Assembly: GCA_027487735.1 (NCBI GenBank)
Contig: JAIYDA010000098.1
Location: 1-35,508, forward strand
Length of the DNA: 35,508 bases
Direction of reading: 5' to 3'
Source: Planctomycetaceae bacterium
GTDB lineage: Bacteria; Planctomycetota; Phycisphaerae; Phycisphaerales; UBA1924
Part shown: positions 28,847 through 35,508 of the stretch, one piece after another
Position numbering within the stretch: position 1 is the stretch's first letter
Layout: every line of letters starts with the position of its first letter
Notes under the pieces: generated by a model
Databases searched by the model: none
Told to the model about the DNA's origin: nothing
Seen by the model: the letters and a program-made list of their open reading frames with translations, nothing else
Position numbers and translations under genes: made by a program

Positions 28847-30774
28847 GCGTCCGCGTCTGTCTGCTGCGGCGTGCCTCGCGCGGGGTGCGGCTGGTCTCGG
28901 CGCGCCTGGTGGGCGCGGCGAGCGATGAGCGCTGGGTCGCAACGCAGCCCAGTTCGAGCGACCCGCAGGTGCTGGCGCAGGACCTTGCGGGCCAGCCCGG
29001 GGCGTGCGCGGCGTGGCTTGCGAAGGGGTTGCAAGGGCCGCGCTCGACGGACACGCTGGAGCTGCTGCTGCTGGACGACGAGGGGAGCGCGTGCACCTGG
29101 CTGACCACCAGCACGAGCAGCGACGACGTGGTGGGCGAGCTGTCGCGCGCGGGGTCGATCGTCGAGACCTCGGACGAGAACTCACGACCCGCAGAAACGC
29201 CCGCGGCGTTCTTTGCGCCATCAGCCGCAGAGAGCACGGTGCAGGTGCTCGCGAGCGACGAGGCGTTTGCGGCCCGCACGAGCGAGGAGGAGAGGGCGAG
29301 CGAAGCCAAGGGTGATGGGCGTGATGGTCGAGACGGGCGCAGTGGGGGGCGCAAGGGCATTTTGGGTGGGCTGCTGCGCAGCTTGCAGCGCGGCGGCAAG
29401 GGCAAGGGTGGCGCGCGAGAAGGCAAGGCTCCGCAGGGTTCGCCCCGGCGCGTGGCGGTGCTCGCGACGCACGATGCGCTCGCGCGGGTGATGCTCGACG
29501 CGCTGGATGGGCAGGGCGTGCAGGTGGGGGCGGTGGCGACGCTGTGGCACGCGCTCTGCGTCGCGTGGGACCCGCGGACGACGCGGGCCCTGGCGGCTCC
29601 GATCATCGCGCAGCAGGAGGACCCGCTCGTGCAGCGGGCTGGGGCCGGTGCACAGGACGTCGTGGGCGTGGTGTGCGTGCTGAGCGAGGGCAGGCTGGTG
29701 TGGGCGTGGAGCAGGCAGGGCGAGCTGGTGGCAGGGAGCTCGCAGGTGCTGCGGATGCGGGCGGTGCGCGAGGATGATGTGGTGCCTCTGGAAGACGACT
29801 CGCGCTCGCTGAGGCAGGATGCTGCGCAGGGTGTTGGGCAAGTTGTCGCGCAGGGTGTTGCGCCGGGTGCTGCTCAGCGGGGCGCAAAGGCGCAGCTGCC
29901 CATGGTGACGGGCGATGACATCGCGCGGCTGATGACCGATTGGCTGGCGTGGTCGGCGCAGCTGAGTGTTGCGCCCAGCCAAGTGGTGTGCATCTTGCCC
30001 GACGAGCTTGCGACGGGGCCCCAAGCTCTGAGCGCGGGCGAGGCGACGGAGCTCATTGCGCAGCGCTGGGGGCTGGGAGGCACGGCGGACGTGGATGCCA
30101 CGCTCGCGCCCGACCCCTTGGGGGCAACGCTGGAGCGCTGCGCGAAGGTGCTCGCGAGCACGCCCAGGCAGGCGGTTGCGCAGCGCACGCACGCGCTCGC
30201 GGGGCTCTCGCAAAGGCCTGGCAGGGCGAGCAGGCGGCTGCACGCGTGGGGCGCGGCGGGCATCGGGCTGCTGGGGGTTGGGCTTGGCGTGCTGGGGCTG
30301 CGCTTGCTGGATTCGGCGCGGGATGCGGACCGCGCGACGCTGGCGTGGCGCACAAGCTGGCAGGGCAAGGTGAAAGAGGTGTATCCGCCCGCGAGCACGC
30401 CGCCGCCCACGATCACGCCCTTGATGCTGATTGAAGATGAGATCAAGCGGCGCGAGGCAACGAGCACGCGCCCAGCGGGCGTGGATGCGGCAAGACCCGT
30501 GGTGCGCGAGCTGGAGCTGCTGAGCCTGGTGCTCGCCTCGCCCACGGTGGAGGTGCTGAGCATCTCGCTGGATTCGGCGAGCGTGCCCGTGGTGGAGGTG
30601 CTGGTGCCTACGACGAGCGAGGGTGAGGCGGTGCTCGAGGGGCTGCGGCGCGTGGGGGGCTCGGGAATCGCGTCGTGGTCGATGGAGATCTTTCCCAGCG
30701 GCGAGAAGCGGCGGCTGCGCCTGAGCGGGCGCTGGCAGGAGCGCCAGGCGCCGGCAGGAAGGGGTGGGGCATGA
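28843..30774 (+). CDS. GspL/PilM-PilN-like assembly protein
   Basis: The 643-residue product starts at TTG 28843, with GGAG 5 nt upstream and a 4-bp TTGA overlap. It has an N-terminal part with 'LELLLLDDEGSACTWLTT', a basic Lys/Gly/Arg-rich stretch (about 155-195), then a region resembling an actin-like GspL/PilM fold ('PMVTGDDIARLMTDWLAWSAQLSVAPSQVVCILPDEL' and 'LGATLERCAKVLA'). A membrane helix (about 465-485, 'AWGAAGIGLLGVGLGVLGLRLL') is followed by a coiled/periplasmic ferredoxin-like C-terminus typical of PilN/GspL ('LSLVLASPTVEVLSISLDSASVPVVEVLVPTTSEGEAVLEGL'). This matches GspL, which couples the ATPase GspE to the platform. Size exceeds usual GspL (about 400), because of the large N-terminal region. 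Confidence 0.7.
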   Translation: MSVRVCLLRRASRGVRLVSARLVGAASDERWVATQPSSSDPQVLAQDLAGQPGACAAWLAKGLQGPRSTDTLELLLLDDEGSACTWLTTSTSSDDVVGELSRAGSIVETSDENSRPAETPAAFFAPSAAESTVQVLASDEAFAARTSEEERASEAKGDGRDGRDGRSGGRKGILGGLLRSLQRGGKGKGGAREGKAPQGSPRRVAVLATHDALARVMLDALDGQGVQVGAVATLWHALCVAWDPRTTRALAAPIIAQQEDPLVQRAGAGAQDVVGVVCVLSEGRLVWAWSRQGELVAGSSQVLRMRAVREDDVVPLEDDSRSLRQDAAQGVGQVVAQGVAPGAAQRGAKAQLPMVTGDDIARLMTDWLAWSAQLSVAPSQVVCILPDELATGPQALSAGEATELIAQRWGLGGTADVDATLAPDPLGATLERCAKVLASTPRQAVAQRTHALAGLSQRPGRASRRLHAWGAAGIGLLGVGLGVLGLRLLDSARDADRATLAWRTSWQGKVKEVYPPASTPPPTITPLMLIEDEIKRREATSTRPAGVDAARPVVRELELLSLVLASPTVEVLSISLDSASVPVVEVLVPTTSEGEAVLEGLRRVGGSGIASWSMEIFPSGEKRRLRLSGRWQERQAPAGRGGA

Positions 30775-31409
30775 CGCAGTTTGCGGGCGGCTATGCGCAG
30801 GCGGGCTTTGCTTCCGGGGGCTTTGGCTCGCGCGAGGTGGTTGCTCCTTTGCCCGAGGCAGCGCGCGAGGAGCTTGCGGCGTCGCTCGCGATGCAGGCGC
30901 AGGCGGGGGAGCGTCGCAACAGGCCCCGCGCGCTGGTGTATGCGAGCGTGCTGCTGTTTGTGTGCGGTGGCGCGCTCGCGCTGCACGGCACGAGCAGGGC
31001 GAGCGAGGCGCAGCAGCGCACGCAGCGGGCGAAAGCGCAGGCCGACAACACGCTGGCGGCGCTCGCGCAGCTCGACAGCCTGATCAAGCGTCGCGCGGGC
31101 GAGGGGCCCAAGATCGAGGGCAGCTCGCAGGCGCTGAGCAAGATCGAGGCGGCGGGCGTGCGGGCGGGGTATCCGGGGTTTCCGGTGGGTGCGGTGACGA
31201 CGACGCCCAGGCGGGACATTGGCGCGAACCAGATCTCGATCCGCTACACCGCGCTCAAGCACGAGGACCTGAGCGTGCTCATGACGTGGATCAGCAGTGC
31301 GCTGGCGGACGTGCCCGGGCTGGAGGTCGCAAGCGTGATGCTGAGGCCCGAGGCGGAGAAGTGGTCGATGGACGTGCGGTTTACGCGGTGGGAGAAGGTG
31401 GAGCGGTAG
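30771..31409 (+). CDS. GspM/PilO-like assembly protein
   Basis: The 212-residue product starts at ATG 30771, overlapping the previous stop (ATGA). A ~50-residue cytoplasmic tail precedes one membrane helix ('ALVYASVLLFVCGGALALHG', about 48-67), a coiled-coil-like helix ('EAQQRTQRAKAQADNTLAALAQLDSLIKRR') and a periplasmic alpha/beta domain ending 'ISIRYTALKHEDLSVLMTWISSALADVPGLEVASVMLRPEAEKWSMDVRFTRWEKV'. The latter is the ferredoxin-like pattern of PilO/GspM. It probably pairs with the GspL-like neighbour. The open frame extends to 30675, but the shorter start has the overlap typical of this operon. Confidence 0.78.
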   Translation: MTQFAGGYAQAGFASGGFGSREVVAPLPEAAREELAASLAMQAQAGERRNRPRALVYASVLLFVCGGALALHGTSRASEAQQRTQRAKAQADNTLAALAQLDSLIKRRAGEGPKIEGSSQALSKIEAAGVRAGYPGFPVGAVTTTPRRDIGANQISIRYTALKHEDLSVLMTWISSALADVPGLEVASVMLRPEAEKWSMDVRFTRWEKVER

Positions 31410-31437
31410 GGGTTGGTGGTGAGCGATTGGTGGCACT

Positions 31438-32157
31438 ATGCAGAATAAAGCCCAGCAGAACAATGCCCAGCAAAATAAAGCCCAGCAGCAGAACGCCCGG
31501 ATGAGCGACGCGACGCGCGGCAGCGAGCGAGTGGGCTCGCGCGCCGCGGTGGTGTGCGCGCTACTGCTGTGCGGCTTGCTCGCCGCGTGCGCTGGGTCGC
31601 GGCAGCGACCTGGAACAGAGATTTCGCCCGATCAGCGTGCGGCGCAGGCGTTTGAGCTTGCCAAGCGGGCCCAGGCGGCGCACGCGAAGGGTGAGCTGGA
31701 TGCGTCGATTGCGCTCTATCGCGACAGCGTGGTGATGAACCCGGACTTTGGGGCAGCCTGGCACAACCTGGCGCTCGCACTCACGCAGCGCAAGGGCGAC
31801 AGCGACTTTGTAGCCGCGGCGGATGCGTACAAGCGGGCGCTTGCGCTGCTGCCGACGGATCCGACGCCCTTGCGCAATCTCGCGATGCTCTATGCCGAGC
31901 GCGGGTGGGGTGAGGATGCGATGAGGTATGCGCAGCGTGCGCTGGAGATTGACCCCAACGACCGCGACAGCCTGCGGCTGCTGGCGAAGGTTGGGCGCGA
32001 CCTGCGGACGACGACGACGTTGCACCTGGACATGCTGCGGCGCGGGCAGCTTGCGGAGGCAGACCCCAACTGGGAGAAGCTGTTTGCGAAGGAGCGCATC
32101 CGCGTGGAGAACGATCTACGCGAGCGTCGCAAGGAGGGCGTGCTGTCGGGCACGTGA
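31438..32157 (+). CDS. TPR lipoprotein with repeat-encoded N-terminus
   Basis: The 239-residue frame begins with a Gln/Asn/Ala tandem repeat (residues 2-20, encoded by a ~15-bp unit AAAGCCCAGCAGAAC-like at 31439-31500). A signal with lipobox LLAA-Cys follows near residue 51. If translation starts at ATG 31501 instead, the protein has 218 residues and a standard lipoprotein signal. TPR units follow: 'AFELAKRAQAAHAKGELDASIALYRDSVVMNPDFGAAWHNLALALTQRKG', 'AYKRALALLPTDPTPLRNLAMLYAERGWGEDAMRYAQRALEIDPND'. TPR lipoproteins such as PilW-like pilotins often accompany secretion or pilus genes and assist secretin assembly; that role is plausible but unproven here. It overlaps ribD by 4 bp (GTGA). Confidence 0.8.
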   Translation: MQNKAQQNNAQQNKAQQQNARMSDATRGSERVGSRAAVVCALLLCGLLAACAGSRQRPGTEISPDQRAAQAFELAKRAQAAHAKGELDASIALYRDSVVMNPDFGAAWHNLALALTQRKGDSDFVAAADAYKRALALLPTDPTPLRNLAMLYAERGWGEDAMRYAQRALEIDPNDRDSLRLLAKVGRDLRTTTTLHLDMLRRGQLAEADPNWEKLFAKERIRVENDLRERRKEGVLSGT

Positions 32158-33413
32158 GCGCGCCCCATGCACGGTCCTTTATGCACGCGGAAGATGCATC
32201 AGCAAGTCGGGCTGCGGATGGGCTCGCGAACGGGCCCGCAAGTGGACCAACATCGCTGCGCGAGCAGGGGGCGTGCGATGATGCGCGGTGGCTGATGCTC
32301 GCGGCGAGGCTCGCGGTGCGGGGCGTCGGAAAGGTCGAGCCCAATCCGCTGGTGGGGTGCGTTGTCGTGCGCGATGGTCGCGTGCTGGGGATGGGGCACC
32401 ATCGCGTGCTGGGCGGGGCGCACGCGGAGGTGGACGCACTGTCGAGCGCGGCGGCACGGGGCGAGGACGTGCGCGGCGCGACGATGGTGGTGACGCTGGA
32501 GCCCTGCAACCACACGGGGCGCACGGGCCCTTGCAGCGAGGCGATCGTGCGGGCTGGCATTCGCGAGGTGGTGATCGGCGTGCCCGACCCCAACCCGATT
32601 GCCAAGGGCGGCGCGGAGCGGCTGCTTGCTGCTGGTGTCGCGGTGCGGTTTGCGAGCGTGGGCAGCGAGGCGCGGCGCGCGTGCGAGCAGCTCATCATGC
32701 CGTTTGTGCTCAGGCTGCAACGCAACCGCCCGTGGGTGATCGCGAAGTGGGCGCAGACAGTGGACGGGCGCGTGGCGACGCGCACGGGCGAGAGCAAGTG
32801 GATCAGCGGCGAGCTGGCGCGGGACCGCGTGCATCGCCTGCGCGGGCGGGTGGATGGCGTGCTGACGGGCATCGGCACGGTGATCGCCGACGACCCGATG
32901 CTGAACGCGCGGCGCGGGGTGCCTCCGCGGCGGGTGGCAACGCGCGTGGTGGCGGACACCGACCTGGACATTCCGCTGGATCGCAAGCTGGTGACGACCG
33001 CACGCGACCTGCCCACGCTGGTGGCGTGCGAGCGCAGCATGGCGTGTACGAGCTATAGCGCGAAGAAGCGCGCGGCGCTCGACCAGGCTGGGGTGGGCAT
33101 CGTGGCGATAGCTGAGAATGGCATCGGGCGCGGGATTGATCTGCGCGAGCTGCTCGCGGTGCTGCACGCGCAGCACCGGATGAGCACGGTGCTGGTGGAG
33201 GCGGGGCCCGGGCTGCTTGGGTCGCTCATGGAAGACGACCTGATCGACGAGGCGATTGTGTATATCGCGCCGCTGGTGCTGGGCGATGAGCAGGCGCGGA
33301 GCGTGGCGATTGGGCGCGTGGCAGAGCGGCTGAGCAGTGCGCGAGCATTTGCGTTGCAGCGGGTGCGGAGATGCGGGGAGGATGTGGAGATTGTGTATCG
33401 GCGGAAGGGGTGA
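32154..33413 (+). CDS. ribD: Riboflavin biosynthesis bifunctional deaminase/reductase (RibD)
   Basis: The 419-residue product (from GTG 32154; ATG 32181 is an alternative) contains the deaminase domain. Its zinc site is H90-A-E92 and P117-C118 ... C127 ('LEPCNHTGRTGPC'), with 'VEPNPLVGCVVV' as the substrate loop. The C-terminal reductase domain reads 'RPWVIAKWAQTVDGRVATRTGESKWISGE', 'RVDGVLTGIGTVIADDPMLNAR' and 'VLVEAGPGLLGSLMEDDLIDEAIVYIAPLVLG'. It carries out the deamination and side-chain reduction steps of riboflavin synthesis in the cytoplasm. It overlaps the TPR lipoprotein gene by 4 bp, so it is probably translated from the end of the secretion operon; no FMN riboswitch can precede it. 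The N-terminal ~35 residues are not part of the deaminase fold. Confidence 0.93.
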   Translation: MSAPHARSFMHAEDASASRAADGLANGPASGPTSLREQGACDDARWLMLAARLAVRGVGKVEPNPLVGCVVVRDGRVLGMGHHRVLGGAHAEVDALSSAAARGEDVRGATMVVTLEPCNHTGRTGPCSEAIVRAGIREVVIGVPDPNPIAKGGAERLLAAGVAVRFASVGSEARRACEQLIMPFVLRLQRNRPWVIAKWAQTVDGRVATRTGESKWISGELARDRVHRLRGRVDGVLTGIGTVIADDPMLNARRGVPPRRVATRVVADTDLDIPLDRKLVTTARDLPTLVACERSMACTSYSAKKRAALDQAGVGIVAIAENGIGRGIDLRELLAVLHAQHRMSTVLVEAGPGLLGSLMEDDLIDEAIVYIAPLVLGDEQARSVAIGRVAERLSSARAFALQRVRRCGEDVEIVYRRKG

Positions 33414-33420
33414 AAAGAGA

Positions 33421-33514
33421 GGCATTCGGGATTCGGGATTCGGCATTCGATTTCTTGGCGCGCGGGGCGTGCGGGACGGCGCTTTCGAATGCCGAATGGC
33501 GAATCCCGAATGCC
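33421..33514. repeat. Long hairpin of family a (29-bp arms)
   Basis: Left arm 33421-33449 and right arm 33486-33514 are inverted repeats matching at 27 of 29 positions; the two mismatches are adjacent, in the arm centre. They consist of CATTCGG/CCGAATG heptamers with a GATTCGG variant. The 36-nt loop is GC-rich. It begins 8 bp after the ribD stop. Confidence 0.85.
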
Positions 33515-33562
33515 TCGCAGCTTTTCTCGCGCAGCCCACCCACCGAAGTCGCAACGAAAAGA

Positions 33563-33581
33563 GCCCACCTTCTCGGCGGGC
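33563..33581 (-). terminator. Terminator of the glycine-zipper gene
   Basis: Read on the minus strand, GCCCGCC-gagaa-GGTGGGC with one G-U pair is followed by TCTTTTCG. It lies 64 bp beyond the minus-strand gene's stop and between convergent genes. Confidence 0.6.
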
Positions 33582-33645
33582 TTCTTCCATCACAAGTTGA
33601 TCAGAGGTTCAGCAAGTCGGCTGTGGCGTCGCCGACACAACTGGT

Positions 33646-33918
33646 TTACCAGCCAGAGCCGCCGCCACCGCCGCGGCGGGCGTTTTGGTCGCCCAGCACT
33701 GCGCCGCCCACGCCGCCGATGATCGCGCCGGCGGCGGCGCCCTTGCCCATGTCGCCCGAGAGGCTGCCCAGGCCCATGCCTGCGAGGGCGCCGAGGCCTG
33801 CGCCGGTGAGGCCACCTTCTGCGGCGTTGTTGCAGCCCGTGAGGGCGGCGGGCGCGGCGACGAGCGAGGCGACAAGGAGGGTGCGAGCGAGGAAGCGGGC
33901 GGCGGGCTTGCGGTTCAT
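33646..33918 (-). CDS. Small glycine-zipper lipoprotein
   Basis: The 90-residue product has a lipoprotein signal with lipobox LTG-Cys29. The mature part is almost entirely a glycine-zipper pattern ('GGLTGAGLGALAGMGLGSLSGDMGKGAAAGAIIGGVGGAVLG', G/A-x3-G periodicity) followed by a Gly-rich end. Such small proteins (of the YMGG/Gly-zipper type, e.g. SlyB/OsmB-like) sit in the outer envelope and are often stress-responsive. Start ATG 33918 has GGAG at a 6-nt spacing, which decides the start; the open frame extends to 34068. A terminator follows at 33563-33581. Confidence 0.82.
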   Translation of the reverse strand: MNRKPAARFLARTLLVASLVAAPAALTGCNNAAEGGLTGAGLGALAGMGLGSLSGDMGKGAAAGAIIGGVGGAVLGDQNARRGGGGGSGW

Positions 33919-34149
33919 GAGAGGCTCCTTCGTGTTCCTTGGGCTGGGCTCGGCAACAGAGCCGGGCTTTGCCTGTGGGGTGGGGTCTGGGTTTTCGCTT
34001 GTGTGCTGCTTCGTGCTTGGTGGCGTTGGGCAGAGCACAAGTTTGGACTTACTTACTTTCCGACGCACATTGTTCGCATCGGTTGCATGATGGTTTCAGA
34101 GCGGCGGTTTCGGAAGGAAATACGCGGCTGGACGGTCGGGGCGTTGTTG

Positions 34150-35091
34150 TTATAAGACCATGTCTGCGTCTGCCAGGACGGGAAGCACGCCCGGCAGCAC
34201 CGAGATGGTGAGCGTGCTCCCAAGGCCCGCGATCGCATCGCCATCGGCTTGCGCGATGATGGGAGCGGACGCAGAGATGGTGACCGAGCGAGCCCGCGCG
34301 GCGCGGGCGCCGGGGAGCGAGCTGTCGGCGTCGAGCTGCATGCGGGCGGCGCAGCGGGCATACCACGCGAGCACGCTCGCGGCGGAGCGCGCGGGGAAGA
34401 AGGCAACGTCGAGCTGCGCGTCGGTGGCGCGGGCGTTGCGGCAGGGGTTGATGCCTCGCGCATAGTGCGGGAGGTTCGCGACCACGAGCCAGCCTGGCTC
34501 GCTGGAGGCGAGCTGCACGCCATCGGCGATGACAGTGAGGCTGGGCAGGTGCGGGGCGAAGGCCTCGCGCAGGGCGGGGGCGATGTAGGACGCGTGCGAG
34601 ATTGCGCCGGTGCGGACGCGCGCGAGGCGATGCACCACGCTGGCATCGGGCCCGACGGTGCACATGATGGCGGCTGCGCAGCGATGCTCGCCCGAGGTGA
34701 GTTGCAGCACGTCGAGGTGCTGGTAGGCGTGCGTGCGGGCGAGGGTGTGGAGGCGGGTGGCGGCTTGCGCGAGGTCGCGTGTGTGGTGCGTGCGCAAGGC
34801 GCGGGCGAAGAGATTCTCTGTGCCCAGCGGCACGTGATAGACAGGCACGCGTGCGTGCAGCAGCTCGGGGAGGCTGTGGTGCAGCGTGCCATCGCCCCCC
34901 ACGATCGCCACGGCGTGCGCGCCTTCAAGTGCGGCGCGGGTGGAGGCGGTGGTGGTGTCTCGCTCGCGGGGGTGCACGAACGCGGCAACGGGCTGGCAGC
35001 CCAGGTCCTTCAGCAGGGTTTCGAGCCGCTGTGCGACGAGGGCGGCGCGGCCGGAACCAGCGCGGGGATTGATGATGAGGGCGATGCGCAC
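34150..35091 (-). CDS. Diacylglycerol kinase family lipid kinase (YegS/BmrU-like)
   Basis: The product, from GTG 35091, has 313 residues and starts directly with the characteristic first strand and loop 'RIALIINPRAGSGRAAL'. The nucleotide loop VGGDGTLHHSL (about residue 60) and the following 'VPLGTENLFARAL' are typical of the family, which phosphorylates diacylglycerol or related lipids at the membrane. The final ~50 residues give the C-terminal beta-sheet ('RSVTISASAPIIAQADGDAIAGLGSTLTISVLPG'). The open frame extends to 35394 only through dispersed repeats of families b and c and is not credible there. The stop lies in TTATAACAACAACGCC-like sequence; no clear ribosome binding site is seen before the GTG. 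Confidence 0.86.
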   Translation of the reverse strand: MRIALIINPRAGSGRAALVAQRLETLLKDLGCQPVAAFVHPRERDTTTASTRAALEGAHAVAIVGGDGTLHHSLPELLHARVPVYHVPLGTENLFARALRTHHTRDLAQAATRLHTLARTHAYQHLDVLQLTSGEHRCAAAIMCTVGPDASVVHRLARVRTGAISHASYIAPALREAFAPHLPSLTVIADGVQLASSEPGWLVVANLPHYARGINPCRNARATDAQLDVAFFPARSAASVLAWYARCAARMQLDADSSLPGARAARARSVTISASAPIIAQADGDAIAGLGSTLTISVLPGVLPVLADADMVL

Positions 35092-35137
35092 GATGTGGAG
35101 GGCGGGAGGGTAGTCGGAGGTGGGGTGGGGTGGGGAG

Positions 35138-35240
35138 GGAGCCGGGAACGGGGAACGGGGAATGGGGAATGGGAAACAAGAGACGGGAGACAGGGGACAG
35201 GAGACAGGGGACAGGGGACAGGGGACAGGGGACAGGTAAC
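35138..35240. repeat. GGGGAACGG / GGGGACAGG tandem repeat (family b, single arm)
   Basis: Units GGGGAACG, GGGGAATG, GGAGACA and then GGGGACA repeated 4-5 times occupy the upstream side of the kinase gene. Same family as 2866-3050. Together with the family-c arm at 35329-35376 it accounts for most of the 299-bp gene-free interval 35092-35390. Confidence 0.75.
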
Positions 35241-35328
35241 CGGTGGCGGAGCGTTGCGTTTTCTTCAGAGCATGCGAGTGCGAGGAAGCATCGCCTTGCT
35301 CAGCGTGCTTCTGACAGTTCTGTCCCCT

Positions 35329-35376
35329 CATCTTGCTCTGTCTCTCTGCGTCTCTGTGCTGAGAATCTTCTTCTCT
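35329..35376 (-). repeat. CACAGAGACGCAGAG repeat, right-arm orientation (family c)
   Basis: Sequence ctcatcttgctctgtctctctgcgtctctgtgctgag matches the right arms at 9081-9130 and 11675-11716. No partner arm lies nearby in the window. It ends 14 bp before the stop codon of the last partial gene. Confidence 0.75.
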
Positions 35377-35390
35377 GACTTCCGCTCGGG

Positions 35391-35508
35391 TCACGCGCTC
35401 GCGTGTTGGCGCGCGAGCCAGGCGGTGCGGAGGAGGCGGAAGACTTTGCCGGGCTTGTGGGGGGTGGGGCCCAGGGGCGTGTCTTCGAGGGCGATGACGG
35501 GGAGGAAG
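35391..35508 (-). CDS. 3' end of an unidentified gene (runs off the window)
   Basis: Reading the minus strand from the window edge gives 38 codons open to TGA at 35391-35393. The end reads 'FLPVIALEDTPLGPTPHKPGK' then 'VFRLLRTAWLARQHASA'. The composition and absence of stops are gene-like, but the fragment is too short to assign. It lies upstream of the lipid kinase on the same strand, so the two may be related in function; no family is claimed. Confidence 0.5.
   Translation of the reverse strand, partial: FLPVIALEDTPLGPTPHKPGKVFRLLRTAWLARQHASA

Noticed and set aside
26633-29221. Long minus-strand open frame opposite gspK, the GspC-like gene and the GspL-like gene
   Set aside because: Same reason: shadow composition, including a Leu/Arg reading of the 12-bp tandem repeat, and no start signal or conserved motif.
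32100-32160. FMN riboswitch upstream of ribD
   Set aside because: ribD overlaps the preceding coding sequence by 4 bp, leaving no room for a leader.
35094-35394. N-terminal extension of the lipid kinase to the upstream start
   Set aside because: The extension is translated from dispersed repeats of families b and c, and the kinase fold starts exactly at the GTG at 35091.

Overview
The window is high-GC bacterial DNA. It most likely comes from a planctomycete of the class Phycisphaerae. The main clue is a set of secreted proteins ending in paired Asp-rich calcium-loop repeats closed by Gly-Gly-x-Cys (the 'GC-type dockerin' signature I associate with Phycisphaerales). A phage-terminase subfamily and a sigma-factor-like helix-turn-helix protein of a type I recall from planctomycetes agree with this. 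No rRNA, tRNA or CRISPR array was seen.

Layout. (1) 1-2809: three secreted GC-type dockerin proteins, the first cut by the window edge; the other two are tandem DNRLRE-type paralogues. (2) 3119-7384: tandem-domain universal stress protein, YbaB/EbfC nucleoid protein, then on the minus strand a small unknown protein, a LysM/YkuD L,D-transpeptidase and 5-formyltetrahydrofolate cyclo-ligase. (3) 7581-13436: a plus-strand run of five envelope proteins (two LpoB-like lipoproteins, a COG3014-like lipoprotein, a YcfL-like lipoprotein and a large secreted protein). This looks like an expanded version of the lpoB-ycfL neighbourhood of proteobacteria. (4) 13645-16028, minus: leucyl aminopeptidase followed by a Nudix hydrolase. 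(5) 16178-17925: an atypical, lower-GC secreted-protein gene flanked by two copies of the 3' end of the terminase gene. (6) 17856-22613: a compact phage-like module. A minus-strand operon with overlapping genes encodes a sigma-like HTH protein, a soluble ABC ATPase, a GNAT acetyltransferase and a complete terminase large subunit. It is divergent from a LexA/CI-type S24 repressor. No portal, capsid, tail or integrase gene is present in the window. (7) 22749-32157, plus: a type II secretion / type IV pilus-like assembly operon (GspF, four prepilin-like proteins, and GspC-, GspL- and GspM-like proteins) plus a TPR lipoprotein, running with overlaps into ribD (to 33413). (8) 33646-35508, minus: a glycine-zipper lipoprotein, a diacylglycerol-kinase-family enzyme and the 3' end of an unknown gene.

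Superimposed on this are at least six families of short dispersed intergenic repeats, several forming long hairpins. Two of them, or similar tandem repeats, reach into the 5' ends of pilus-operon genes. The strongest candidates for a little-described system are the repressor-controlled terminase/ABC/GNAT/sigma-like module with its displaced terminase 3' end, and the five-gene LpoB/YcfL lipoprotein cluster. All functional statements rest on motif reading; no database search was possible.
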